The notes beneath the pieces were generated by a model. The model made no database searches and was not told where the DNA came from. It saw only the letters and a list, made by a program, of their open reading frames with translations. Below, piece by piece: positions 41,970-52,435 of a stretch of 64,000 nt of DNA. The stretch's first letter is position 1; each line of letters starts with the position of its first letter. Source of the stretch: Blastocladiella emersonii ATCC 22665 (taxonomy: Eukaryota; Blastocladiomycota; Blastocladiomycetes; Blastocladiales; Blastocladiaceae); the NCBI GenBank assembly GCA_025594325.1, contig JANHCV010000013.1:248001-312000 (forward strand), written 5' to 3'. Made by a program: the position numbers and the translations under genes.

Positions 41970-43798
41970 GTTGTTTGAGGGCTCGAGAACACGATGCGTG
42001 AGGTTAGGTGTTGATTCGTTGCAATAAGTGCGGCTGCAAAGAGGTGGGAAAGATTTTATTGCGGGGGGGGCGTTCATCCAGCGGGGCGTTTGGTTCGCAC
42101 GGCCGCTGAGATGAACGGGGGTGAGGTGAAACGTGGCAACTTTTTCAGCTGCTCCACCTGATCTGAACCAAACGGGCCCTTACTGAATTTCTCGCCTTCG
42201 TTGCAATTGCCTCTTGGCAACCTGAGCCGCTCCAGCTCCTCTCGCGCCCTTGCGGTAACGAAAATCTTGCAAAGCTCGCTGTGGACCTTTCAACAAAGTA
42301 TGCTGCTGCGTGGCTCTTTCAAAATCACCGGAGTCACCATCCCCGCGAGCAGTTCTGCGTCCCAACCGACGAGAACCTGGCAAGCATTGTTGGGTGGCTC
42401 TACACACGCGGCTGGTACAATTCAACGACGTATCGGAATGAGAAAACTACGCCTCTGCATGTGATAGCTGGCTTTCCTAAGGCTCTTGCACTGCTCTATT
42501 CTCAGCATCGCGAGAGTCTTGAAAATGATATCCACATTCTTGGCAGGGCGCGTTTCGTGTCTCAAATGACCGAGGATTACATTGCCAAGCGGTACCCAAT
42601 TGAAAATGTTGCGCCATTGCTTCCTTGCGGACTGGTCGACCAGGAATACTTTGCTCACGCACTTGGAGACGCTCTTTGTTGGCAACAGGCAGAACAAGTG
42701 GCTCAGATTCGCTTGGCCGTCGCCTCTTACGATTCCTTCTGGGACGAGCTCCTCGTCACTGGTATGTGCACTAATATTTTCTCGTCCGAGTTCCTCGTTT
42801 TTAAACTTAATCTAACCACCATCCGCTCGATATCAAGCTTTCGACTTGATCTGTGTGATGCCTGACGCCACACCGCATGCCGTTGATGAGTTGATTTACC
42901 TTGCACGCACAACCGGTTCACCTGGTTTGGTTGATCGTCTTGGCCTTGAGCTTTTTGGGGGCGACGAGGACAAGGACACGACGCTCAATCGCTTTGGTTT
43001 CATTTCTCTACTTTTCGGCGCAAGCGAGCTCAAGGCAGATCGACTTGATGTCTTCAACACTATTTTGCGCATTCTTCCTGTTGAGCCAGACGAGGTGGCA
43101 TTTTCACCCGCTGCTGCAGCTCAGGCAATTGCTTGGCTCGCCAGTTCCTTCCTGGGGGCACAGGGAACCAAGGCAAATTAAATTCGCTGGAACTTGTCCG
43201 TGAATCCAACGCTGCTCAGTCGCTTCTTTGCGCGATGCTTGCTGCTCACTTCTCGTCCCACTTTGATCTAGTTTTCCCAGCTGCACCCGGGTTGACTGTG
43301 TGCCCCAACTGTCCGTTTTCCTACCAGCCTGCATTCCGCGACATGTTCCTGACGCTCCTGGACTTGATCGACCCAAACGCTGACATGTTGCCGTTCCTCT
43401 CAACCTTCCTTTCATCGGTCCAACGTGAACACGAGCTGGCGTTGCAGCACGAGAGCGCAAACACGTGCTGCTCCGCGAACTCGAACGTCAACACTTCTTC
43501 GCTCATTGTAAACGCGATTGGAGCAAAGGCACCCAAGCTTCTCTTTGATGTTCTCTTGGAGCTTTGGCCGTTCTCGCCACTCCTTACTCAGACGCTTGCT
43601 AGCGGCGCGCTGCTTCGCATCAAGACCTTCGATGAACTGAAAGAGTTGGTCGAAGGCAACCCGCATGCACGCCACGAGCACATTGCTGAGTTGTCACGTA
43701 TCACCGCAGCAGATACGAAGCTGTCCGAGTGCCTGCTTGCCAAGCGGGGCCATGACCTGCGCGCCAAGTTTCAGCGGCGCTATCCGTCCTCGTCTTGA

Positions 43799-45127
43799 CC
43801 CCGTTGTTCATTTTGTCTTCATTCTTGTCACGTTTCGTCTTCGAATTCAAATTCAAATTCAAATTCTTTGTTCTTAACTCGATCGTGACGGGAAAGTGCA
43901 CACTCTTTAACGAAATGTGGTGGACGTCACGCAGTGGCTCAAAACAAAGCGGCGACCATGGTGGTTCTCACGAGCGCTCAGCTTCAACGCGAGTCGAAAG
44001 GGCGTCTGATGTGCGAAAAGCCATCCGCTGATTGGTTGCCTTCAACGGTGCACCACAAAAACACGCATTGGTCGCCACCTTTGAAGTTTCGTGCTAGTTG
44101 CTGGTCATAGAGGGCGGCGGAATTTGTCTGGGGAATGATTGACTCTACCAGTACGTCGCCAAGGACGCGCGAGTTTCTCGCGTGCAAGGTGCGATGGTGC
44201 GTGTCTCGCGTGGATAGGTTGTGAGTGACTAACCTTGCACTATTATGCTCCCTGTGACGATCACTCGAGAGTAGATGGGCGGCGGGCTCTGCGCAAGTGT
44301 TTTCGGCACTCTCGCCAAGCAACTGCTGGAGTCGGGTCGCACCAGCCAGCATACACATCCTCTGCTCAATCCGCATCGAACCAACAGCGGCCGCTGTCGT
44401 GGATGCCCCACTCGCCGCATCGTCCACGTCTGCACATGACTGCCTGCGCAAACTCCTTGGCCTGTGCCTTGCGCTCCCTGTTGCAACGACCAGCAACTCT
44501 CAACCGCTGCATGAAAACGCGCTTGCTGGCCGTGTTCTATCGCGTCGCTTCTCACCCCCATTGCGAGTGCTGTCGCTGCGACTCACACGAACACGCGTTC
44601 ATGTTGGCCAACGCGGCAGTCAAGTGGCGCAGTAGCGCCGGCAGCCTCACAGCTTGCTCCCGTGAAGACCGAGCTGTACTCGCCAGCAGATGGTGTCAAT
44701 GCGGTCCTCGCGTGAGATCTCGCAGAGCGTGCATCAAGGGTTGGAGCGAGACTCACGGTCGCGGTACGGCGCGATCACGCCTAGCAGGAGCCTGATGACA
44801 TTGATTTTGCATGAAAAGCAGCAGCAGCCTCGAGCAATCTGGCACTGCGCGCATCCTGCACCAGGTCGGAAAGAACAAGATTATATGTAAGAAGCTCATC
44901 GAACCGTGAAGGAGGGACAACAGTATGCGGACACACGCGCTATAGACGCGTACGAGCGACCTTGACCGTCGAGGGGCACTCTCCTGCGCGCCAGGCCCAC
45001 GCGACGCGGCGGCGGCGGGTGGCTCAGCTGCGGCGGAGCCGCAGTGAGTCGCCGCCGACGTCGCGCCGGGCGAGCTCAGCGATCAGGCGAGCGTGGGGGC
45101 CCCCTCGGCGGGCTGACATGAAGAACT
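43799..45127. other. 1.3-kb region without confident gene
   Basis: An AT-rich (AAATTC)-like run near 43840-43865 follows the family pseudogene. Short open frames exist on both strands (44000-44800) with no conserved block. The right part (44990-45127) is the GC-rich 3' tail of the retrotransposon. Confidence 0.4.
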
Positions 45128-48100
45128 TCAGAGGTCCACCCGACTTGATTCGATAGTAGTTTCTGACGCGTCGTCTTGCGCAATCGGGCCGTTGATGGTC
45201 TTGCGCAGGACCGCCCCGTGGGTCAGGGAGATCATGCGGCATCGGTCTTGGTTGTGACGGGCGGGCTGCTGCGCGCACGTCCGGCACCGCTGGCGGCGGG
45301 TCTCGTCGTCCTCGTCCTCGTCGCCGGCGTTGCCCGGCTGCGGCTGCAGCTGGGGCTGCGGGCGCGGCCGGCGCCGCTGCTGGCGGGTCTCGGCGCGGGC
45401 CTGGTCCTGCGGCTGGTCGCGGGTCTCACCGCGGCGGCGCTGGCGCGTCGGCGCGAGCGGGCGCACTCGTTCGGTACGGCGGCGGCGGTACCGAGCGTTG
45501 CGGTGCGGCGTCTGGACCCGGGCGGCGGTCTGGGACCCGACGAACGGCACCCACATGCGCGAGCGCAGTAGCGACGCGGCGGCGTCGTACAGCTGAGCGG
45601 CGAGGCGGCGCGGGGACGGGAGCGGGTGGAGCGCGGTCGCGGCGGCGGCGGCGGCCGGGCTGCCCAGGAACTCGCGACACGCATGCACCGCGCCGCGCGT
45701 GATGGCGCAGGCGGACAGGCGGGCCGCGGCGGCGGCGGGGATGTGCGTGGTAGCGGGCGGCAGCGCGTCCTCGCCAGGGATCGGCAGGCCGGCCGCTTCC
45801 GCCGCGTGGCGCGAGGCCACCCAGCCAGGGATGGCCGCTACGCGAGCGGCGAGCATCGCGGCGCGGTCGGCGCGCAGCTCGCCGAGGTCGAGGCGCTGCA
45901 GGTGCAGCAGGTCGGGGCCGAGCAGCGCGTCGATCAGCACGCCGGCGGCGGGGTTCAGGGCGGCGTCGTGCTTGGCCGCGCCGACGGACGTGAGCTGGCT
46001 GAGCCACGACTTGGCGATCTGGTCAAGCGTCTCGACGCGCTGGTCGTCCATGTGCTGGCACTGGAACCAGTGGAACGGCGTGTCCACCTGGCGGCACGAG
46101 CAGCGGGGCGGCGTGTCCACCTGGCGGCACGAGCAGCGGGGCGGCGTGTCCACCTGGCGACACGAGCAGCGGGGCGCCATGTCCAGCGCTTCGCGGCACG
46201 TGCGGCAGCGGGTCTCGAGGTCCTCGCTCGCGATGCACTCGGCCCTGCCACAGTTGGGCACGGCGATGCGGTCGACCGAGTGCAGCGACTCGCGGCACGG
46301 CAGCTTGTTGGCGAGTGCGCGCAGGCGGAAGGACGTCTCCTTGTTCTGGTCGCGCGCCGCACCTCGCGCGAGCGGGCGCGACCCGCCGTGGAGCGCGAGC
46401 GCGGTCGCCTCCCAGTCGAGCTCCTCGGCCTGGGCGGCGGCGGCGTTCGCGGCCGCTACAGCGGCGGCTGCAGCATCGGCGGCGGGTGCAGGCTTGGGCG
46501 CGGGCGGCGGCGGCTGCGCGAGCGCGAGGTGCGCCACGTTCTCGGCGAGCACCGCGTCGCGGCACTCGGCCTGCGCGAGATCGCGCATGAACTTGCGCGG
46601 GTCGCCGCCAATCTCGTGGTCGAAAAAGGCGGGGACGTGGTGGAGGTCCGACTCGGTGCGCGTGCGTTTCGAAAAGTACGTGTCCGAGGCGGGTGGCTGG
46701 TTCGCCGCGGCCTTGGCGGCGCGGTCGGCGACGTTGTTGGGCGTGGTCGGGTCGTCGGCGTGGCCGCGGACCCACGAGAAGGTGACCTTGACGTTGCGGT
46801 CACGCAGCGCGAGGCGGAGCGCGGACCACAGGTCGCTCGACGCGCACCGGACGCGCTGGCGCACCGTCGCCGTCGGCGAGAGCTGCGTGCGCGCGGCCTC
46901 GATGGCGGCCTGCGAGTCCGAGTAGATGTGCAGCGCGGTCCCGGCGGCGACCTGCAACACGGCGAGGACGAACGCGTGGATCTCGGCGCGCGTCGACGAG
47001 AACGGGCCGGGCGGCAGCTTGGCGGCGGCAATGTGGCCCACGTCGTCGTCCGTGACGCCGTTGGCGGCCGCGCGGCAATCAGCATCGTGGCGCGTGGCCG
47101 TGTCGTAGCCGTCGGGCATCGGGAACACGGCGGCGGAGCCCGCGCGCGCGACGCCGTCGGGGCCCGGGCGGTCCGCATAGTACGAGCCGTCCGTGTACGC
47201 GACGACGACGTTGCTCAGGGTGGGCATGATCTGGAACCCGACGGCGCGGACAGGATCGGCGAGCGCAGCGGCGGGGCGGGGGCGGGTGTGGCGGAAGACG
47301 AGCGGCGGCGCGCCGGCGGGCGCGGGCGGGTCGTCGCCCATGGGCAGCGCGGGCGGGTACATTTCCTGGCCGTGGCTGATGTCCGTGATCCGGGCGTGGT
47401 TGCGGTTCGCCACGTCGAGCAGGATCTGGGCGACGTGGCGGTCGTCGGCGTTCATGCGCGCGTTGCCGTTGTCCGTGAGCGGCACGCGGAACTCCTTGAC
47501 GAGCTGCCGTACGTCCTTGGTCTCCATGCGGCGGAGCATCGGCAGCGTGTACTTGCGCCCGATGAGGCCGTCGTCGTTGTCGGGCGGGTACTCGAGCAGC
47601 GTCTCGAGCGTGTACAGGGGCAGCCACCGGATCAGGTTCTTGGTCCAGACGCGGTCCTGGTTCTTCTTGCCGCGCACCGTCATGTCAGGCGCGACGAGGA
47701 CCGTGGGCGTGCAGTTGCCGGCGACGATGAGGTTGTAGTCGCGGCGGCGGTCCACGATCGACATCTTGCGCCGCTGCATGAGCAGCAGCAGGTTGTCGTA
47801 CCACACGCACGGCAGCTGGTTGGACATGGGCACGAGCGCGAGGTCGGGCCGCTCGAGCGGCGAGAACGCGCACTGCGTCTGGAACTGGAGGATGCCGAGC
47901 TCGCAGCGCGCGGGCACGCCGTGCGGGCGCGGGTCGTTGAGCATGACGCACAGGTCGGTGACGTGCTGCTGCGTGATCAGGTCGGCGAGCGAGTGCAGGC
48001 CGATGATGTCGCGGTCGTGCAGCATGGCCGTGGGGAACGTGTTGGGCAGCTTGTACTTGCGGCGCACGAGCGCGCGCGCCGACTGGTCGATGCGGTCGAG

Positions 48101-48151
48101 CTGCGCGAGCGACGGCACGCGGAACTGCACCACGGGGTCCGAGCTAGTCAA
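45128..48151 (-). CDS. non-LTR retrotransposon ORF2 C-terminal part with RNase H domain (5'-truncated)
   Basis: About 1007 residues with no ATG; the frame extends to a stop near 48220. The first 100 residues (LDRIDQSARALVRRKYKLP, HDRDIIGLHSLADLITQ) look like the connection region after a LINE reverse transcriptase, but the RT itself is absent. An RNase H domain lies near residues 300-460 with the acidic residues in YTDGSYY, STRAEIHAF, IYSDSQAAIEAA and VADRAAKAA. Further on are Cys-rich motifs and three tandem copies of an 11-residue unit (DTPPRCSCRQV). The remainder is Ala/Arg-rich. Typical for a dead-on-arrival LINE copy truncated at its 5' end during target-primed integration. The 900-residue antisense frame over it is a shadow. 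Confidence 0.75.
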   Translation of the reverse strand: MTSSDPVVQFRVPSLAQLDRIDQSARALVRRKYKLPNTFPTAMLHDRDIIGLHSLADLITQQHVTDLCVMLNDPRPHGVPARCELGILQFQTQCAFSPLERPDLALVPMSNQLPCVWYDNLLLLMQRRKMSIVDRRRDYNLIVAGNCTPTVLVAPDMTVRGKKNQDRVWTKNLIRWLPLYTLETLLEYPPDNDDGLIGRKYTLPMLRRMETKDVRQLVKEFRVPLTDNGNARMNADDRHVAQILLDVANRNHARITDISHGQEMYPPALPMGDDPPAPAGAPPLVFRHTRPRPAAALADPVRAVGFQIMPTLSNVVVAYTDGSYYADRPGPDGVARAGSAAVFPMPDGYDTATRHDADCRAAANGVTDDDVGHIAAAKLPPGPFSSTRAEIHAFVLAVLQVAAGTALHIYSDSQAAIEAARTQLSPTATVRQRVRCASSDLWSALRLALRDRNVKVTFSWVRGHADDPTTPNNVADRAAKAAANQPPASDTYFSKRTRTESDLHHVPAFFDHEIGGDPRKFMRDLAQAECRDAVLAENVAHLALAQPPPPAPKPAPAADAAAAAVAAANAAAAQAEELDWEATALALHGGSRPLARGAARDQNKETSFRLRALANKLPCRESLHSVDRIAVPNCGRAECIASEDLETRCRTCREALDMAPRCSCRQVDTPPRCSCRQVDTPPRCSCRQVDTPFHWFQCQHMDDQRVETLDQIAKSWLSQLTSVGAAKHDAALNPAAGVLIDALLGPDLLHLQRLDLGELRADRAAMLAARVAAIPGWVASRHAAEAAGLPIPGEDALPPATTHIPAAAAARLSACAITRGAVHACREFLGSPAAAAAATALHPLPSPRRLAAQLYDAAASLLRSRMWVPFVGSQTAARVQTPHRNARYRRRRTERVRPLAPTRQRRRGETRDQPQDQARAETRQQRRRPRPQPQLQPQPGNAGDEDEDDETRRQRCRTCAQQPARHNQDRCRMISLTHGAVLRKTINGPIAQDDASETTIESSRVDL
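46080..46178 (-). repeat. 33-bp tandem repeat, three copies, in the retrotransposon ORF
   Basis: The unit encodes DTPPRCSCRQV, and a fourth partial copy precedes the array. In-frame length keeps the ORF open. Confidence 0.8.
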
Positions 48152-48219
48152 GGGGTCGGCGATAAGGCCGCAAGGGACATCAGCCCAGTAGGAACTGCTC
48201 CCCTCCGTGCTGGGCTTTC

Positions 48220-48310
48220 AACCCCACCCCTCCCCCACCCTACCCCACCCCACCCAACCCAACCTCAACGTCAACCTCAACTAAACTCAACCAACCTCTA
48301 CTCAACTCGC
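48220..48310. repeat. C-rich/(CAACC)-like simple sequence at the retrotransposon 5' junction
   Basis: The plus strand reads runs of CCCCACCC followed by CAACCTCAAC-type repeats. It marks the 5' truncation point of the LINE-like copy and may be its target or untemplated junction sequence. Confidence 0.45.
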
Positions 48311-48768
48311 ACCTCTATGATATATTCCGCTTCCGCGTGTTGAACCTCTACGCTGTGATCGGAGGAGCGAGGAGCGTCTTCATGGCCATGGCCATGACCA
48401 TGGCCGTCAGCGACTCTGAATCGTGTTGATCTCAAACCACGGAGATGAGCTCGGTTTAGTCCAGCCCACACTCGCGTGCATATTGATCCACGGGACCACG
48501 ATGTTGGACGCGTTTGGTTGCTCGCCGCGACCTGCGCGGCCGCCGATCCGCGGCGACTTTTCCTCCTTTTGCCGCCGCCTTCACTGCATGAGTTCGCTAC
48601 GTCGAGGCGCGCGCGACATCGAACCTGACGCGAAGATCATCCCGCCTAGGGCCCAGATTATATCTCGGCGCGTCTCGAGCTGAGTCGCCAGCGCATGCGT
48701 CTCAAACTCTGCCTGCGTCTCGTGCGGCCGCTGACCCATCAAGTTCCGAGCTGAGCAACATGTTGAAG

Positions 48769-49841
48769 CTATTCATTCAACCCGCTATGAGATCGCCGTC
48801 CCACTTTGACCACCACCGCCATTGCTCCCGCGCCCCGCATAAACGTGAGGAGCGACGCGAGTTCGACCTGGGTGCGGAGTTTGCGGAAAGGTAAGCGTTG
48901 ATCGCGATGTAGATTGCGCGGAACTAGAACTAGTGTGCGTGCGTGAGAAGCACGGCGCGGGCGATGGACTACCTTGGCCGTGGTCGCCGCCGCCTCGTCA
49001 GCGTCGAGCGGGTGCGTGTAGTAGGCAAGTTGGCGGTCCAGCGCGTTGGGCGAGTAGACACGAGCCCCACGCGGCCGGTGAACCGCGGGAACTGCGCGCA
49101 CAGCGCGTCATCGCACACGAGCCATTGCTGCGCGTACCAGGCGGCATGCGCGTGGAGCGCTCTGACGATAGGCGGCGCGTGGACGACTAGCAGGGAGTTA
49201 CGGCGCCGGGCGTCATGGCCGCGTCCGGGTAGGTCCCATCGGCGGCGCGCAGCGAGTCAGTGGCGAGGGACGGGTCCGCCGACGCGATACACGCCGGGCT
49301 CTTGCGCCTCATGTACAGCTCCTCAACGGCGGCGAACCGTTCCTCGCCGAGAGCATGGCGTTGAGCAGCTGCACGTTGTTGGTCGCGTCGCCGCTCCCCG
49401 CGCCGTCGATCGCACCGACATGCGTACAAAATGGCGCGCGTCGAGATTGAGGCAGTGCGCGAGCTGTCGGTGCCCCTGATCATGGTACACAGGCGGATCA
49501 CGGGAGGGAGAACCACTGACTGTAGTACCGCTTGACGTCGAAGGCGGGCGACGGGTTGCGCGGGGTGGCGGACGCGCTAGGCGATTGACGACGACGCGGC
49601 GGCGCTCGAACATGTTGAAGGTGGAGTGGCGGGAGGATTGACGGCCACTCGCCCGTGGTCTCGGCCGTCGCGAGCACGAACGTAACGCCGCAGTCCTCGG
49701 CAGCACCTCTTTCGCCTCGCATGGCGTGAAGTGGCCGTCGGTGCTCGTCGCGACGTTTCCCCTCGCTTCGCTCAGTGTGAAGAAGGCGTCGTGGCGAGTT
49801 TCAGCAAGATTTATTGGGCCGAAGAGATGCCACTGCTGCAT
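48769..49841 (-). pseudogene. decayed gene, unidentified
   Basis: Minus-strand stretches in changing frames look coding, for example MQQWHLFGPINLAETRHDAFF at 49841, a segment GERFAAVEELYMRRKSPACI near 49320, and SPNALDRQLAYYTHPLDADEAA near 49030. At least three frame changes separate them. I do not recognise the protein. Confidence 0.3.
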
Positions 49842-50086
49842 GTTACTATGGTGGAAGCATCTTAGACGATTACATGGGACGGGGAGCGAGCAACGGGCAG
49901 AAAAGGCGTGGTTTATTAATGTGTTAGGCGGTCAGGTGACCGGTCGCGAGGGACGACGACGGGTCTAGGTCACGTGGACCAGGTTTTTTCGGGGAGCCCA
50001 GTGGGGTTGAGCCCAGCATATATCGGAAGACACTTTGGCTTTAAATTGGCGCGGAACAAAAAAAGGAACGTCTCCTTGCACTTACC

Positions 50087-50110
50087 GTCGTATCCCTTAA
50101 GGGATACGAC
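50087..50110. repeat. perfect 24-bp palindrome GTCGTATCCCTTAAGGGATA...
   Basis: Two perfect 12-bp half-sites. A degenerate copy (GTCGCATTCCCTTAGGGAAC...) lies at 50241-50265. Nearby the sequence GGGCTGACCA(A)TTGCTTACCCC recurs near 50124 and 50411, with a partial copy near 50202. The cluster sits where composition shifts from host to viral style. Confidence 0.7.
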
Positions 50111-50639
50111 ATGGGCTGACCCACTACCACTCGGGCTGACCAATTGCTTACCCCAATCAGTTGGCGGGCAGTCACTTGGGCTAACCACGTGAGACCCAGT
50201 TGCTTACCCCGGGTGGTTAATAATATGTCGTATGCCATATGTCGCATTCCCTTAGGGAACACGACACGCGGGCGGAGGCTGAAGGCCGGAGGGAGAGGGG
50301 TGGCGGGCGGATCACGTGGATCACGTGCAGATGAACGGCGCGTGGACCCGATCTGCGAGTCGATCTGCGAGTCGATCTGCGGGCAAGTCCCCGAGCCCGT
50401 CCCTGACCAACCGCTCGGGCTGACCATTGCTTACCCCGGGTGGTCGGCGGCGGCCGGCGAGCGCAGCGAGACAAAGAGCAGCGCAGCTGTGGCTACCCAC
50501 TGACTGGTCTCCCTGGTCTGGTCCCTGAGCACAGCCACGAGTCAAGCTGTGAGCAGTCTACCGCGAGTAGCTCAGCGTACTGTTAGCGAGTACATCAGCG
50601 AGTAGATCAGCAAGCGGGCTCAGCAAGAAGGCTCAGCGG

Positions 50640-51686
50640 TCAGTGCGGCGAGTGGACACGGTGATCCATCCACGCGCGGCGACCTGTGACAGGTTGCTGA
50701 ACCTGTCACAGACCTGTACATCCAATTGGCCGCGGCGATAGGGTATGTGACAGGTTACAGGTGTGACAGGTTGTTCATGGGCACGGTCATTATTCAAAGA
50801 AAAGTAGGGGTTATGCACAGATCGTGCACTTCTCCTCCTTTTTTTCTTCTAAGCTTTTCAATAACCTGTCACCTTGTCACACCTGTCACACTTGTCTTTA
50901 TTTGCTCGGGGTGGCCAATAGGTCTGTGACAGGTCTGTGACAAGTTGTTACAGGTTGGGCTAAGCCATTGATCCCTGAGCGACTGAGTGACCAAAGACAA
51001 CAATGTATTGACTGTGTACAACCATGGTGCTTACTCGTTGTCCAGCGCCATGGAACCGGGGCCATGGTAGGTGTACGTGCGGACTTGGCGGCTGTTGACA
51101 CGCTGGACAGTCTCAGTCTGGTCTTAGAGCTCGTCGTTGTCCAGCTCGAGGACAAAGGTTGGGGACTGCTGCGGGGTGGTTGTCCAGGTGTCTGTCCATG
51201 GACAGGTCAGTGGTCAGCGCGGCGGGTGGACATGGTGATCCATCCACGCGCAGCGACCTGTGACAGGTTCAGCAACCTGTCACAGACCTGTTCATCCAAT
51301 TGGCCGCGGCAATAGGGTATGTGACAGGTTACAGGTGTGACAGGTTGTTCATGGGCACGGTCATTATTCAAAGAAAAGTAGGGGTTATGCACAGATCGTG
51401 CACTTCTCCTCCTTTTTTTCTTCTAAGCTTTTCAATAACCTGTCACCTTGTCACACCTGTCACACTTGTCTTTATTTGCTCGGGGTGGCCAATAGGTCTG
51501 TGACAGGTCTGTGACAGGTTGTTACAGGTTGGGCTAAGCCATTTGATCCCTGAGCGACTGAGTGACCAAAGACAACAATGTATTGACTGTGTACAACCAT
51601 GGTGCTTACTTGTCGTCCAGCGCCATGGAACCGGGGCCATGGTAGGTGTACGTGCGGACTTGGCGGCCGTTGACGCGCTGGACAGA
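50640..51686. repeat. direct duplication (~471 bp, period ~574) packed with TGACAGGT iterons
   Basis: The unit 50640-51110 recurs at 51213-51685 with only scattered differences. Each unit holds about ten copies of TGACAGGT or its complement in both orientations, including the inverted pair GTGACAGGTT...AACCTGTCAC. Such arrays resemble replication origins or dense factor-binding sites of a viral episome. On the minus strand each copy also ends a coding-like stretch with RQVRTYTYHGPGSMALD before TAA (51031 and 51606). Confidence 0.75.
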
Positions 51687-51792
51687 CTTGGAGAACAGCT
51701 TGCCAGTGAGCTGCGTGGCTGGTGAACTGACCAACTGTGTGGCTGGTGAACTGACCAACGCGTGGCTGGGGAATTAGCGCTATCCCTTGCCA

Positions 51793-51798
51793 TATAAG
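51793..51798 (+). promoter_or_regulatory. TATA-like element before the repeat-containing ORF
   Basis: CATATAAGAA lies 56-61 bp before the ATG at 51854, followed by a C/A-rich leader. Confidence 0.4.
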
Positions 51799-51853
51799 AA
51801 CCCCCCACCGCCCCCCTCCCCAGACCTGCTCTCCACCACCCACAACAGAAGCC

Positions 51854-52435
51854 ATGACACAGATTCACTGCCTCAAGCCCCTGCTGAGCGCGTATAAGCC
51901 ATCTTGCTGCAATGAGCCCAACGCACTCACAGGACTTTTGGTATGGGTGTCATGGCCAACGTTGTGGGTGATCAAAGTGTACGGCACAAGACGTACAGGG
52001 CTATCTGCTGTGCACGGCAATAGACTCGGTTGCTTGTGTCAGGACATGGAGCGCTGCGCGGACTTGCTACCTGTGCAGTTGCACCATGGACCTTTCTTCC
52101 TTTATCCTGTTGGCGCTGTGTGGTCAATGAGCTTTGGTCTGTGCTGGTGTCCTGGTGTGGTTGATGAGCTTTGGTCTGTGTTGGTGTCCTGGTGTCCTGG
52201 TGTCCTGGTGTCCTGGTGTCCTGGTGTGCCGGTGTACTGTGTGGTCGATGAGCTTTGGTCTGTGCTGGTGTACTGTGTGGTCGATGAGCTTTGGTCTGTG
52301 CCAGTGTACTGTGTGGTTGATGAGCTTTGGTCTGTGCCGGTGTACTGTGTGGTTGATGAGCTTTGGTCTGTGCTGGTGTACTGTGTGGTTGATGAGTACT
52401 TGGCGATGATGCCCTGCTCCACACTGGAACTTTGA
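51854..52435 (+). CDS. repeat-containing ORF, unknown product, viral left end
   Basis: 193 residues from ATG 51854 (MTQIHCLKPLLSAYKP). The N-terminal 75 residues are unique; the rest is made of 12-residue repeats (VYCVVDELWSVP/L), encoded by 36-bp tandem units, preceded by short units encoding SWCPGVLV. The repeats are hydrophobic with Cys and Trp. A TATA-like box precedes the ATG, but the shared viral promoter motif is absent. It could be a real early gene or a minisatellite that happens to be open. Confidence 0.35.
   Translation: MTQIHCLKPLLSAYKPSCCNEPNALTGLLVWVSWPTLWVIKVYGTRRTGLSAVHGNRLGCLCQDMERCADLLPVQLHHGPFFLYPVGAVWSMSFGLCWCPGVVDELWSVLVSWCPGVLVSWCPGVPVYCVVDELWSVLVYCVVDELWSVPVYCVVDELWSVPVYCVVDELWSVLVYCVVDEYLAMMPCSTLEL
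52130..52400 (+). repeat. minisatellite, 36-bp units plus ~10-bp TGGTGTCCTG units
   Basis: Four to five 36-bp units occupy 52230-52395 and a run of TGGTGTCCTG units lies at 52180-52230. Because 36 is divisible by 3 the frame through it stays open. Confidence 0.8.

Larger units (their letters stand above)
39740..42179. mobile_element. PIF/Harbinger DNA transposon, 2440 bp, complete ends
   Basis: Terminal inverted repeats GGGCCCGTTTGGTTC (39740-39754) and its reverse complement (42165-42179) are flanked by a 3-bp TTA duplication (39737-39739 and 42180-42182), the TWA-type target site of this superfamily. Subterminal sequences also match in inverted orientation. The element carries a two-exon DDE transposase and a convergent second ORF. 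Confidence 0.92.
38989..43798 (+). pseudogene. CxxCPFxYQ-family gene split by a Harbinger transposon
   Basis: Part 1 (38989-39739) starts at ATG 38989 (MKHSMQLD) with the F-box-like LPAEVAVAVGQLAQPRLAI and is cut at a TTA. Part 2 resumes at 42183 in the same frame (EFLAFVAIASW aligns with EFLGYLAVHSW of the intact paralogue). A 76-nt intron (42762-42837, GTATGT...TCAAG) lies at the position shared by all copies. Exon 2 carries CPNCPFSYQPAF and runs to a TGA at 43798. Besides the transposon there is one frame change near 43175 in an A/T-rich run. Without the insertion the gene would encode about 763 residues. The frame outside the insertion is well kept, so inactivation seems recent. Confidence 0.8.

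Noticed and set aside
45626-48343. 905-residue plus-strand open frame
   Set aside because: Exact antisense of the RNase H retrotransposon ORF; composition is Arg/Gly/Val-rich as expected for a shadow frame in GC-rich DNA, with no conserved motif.
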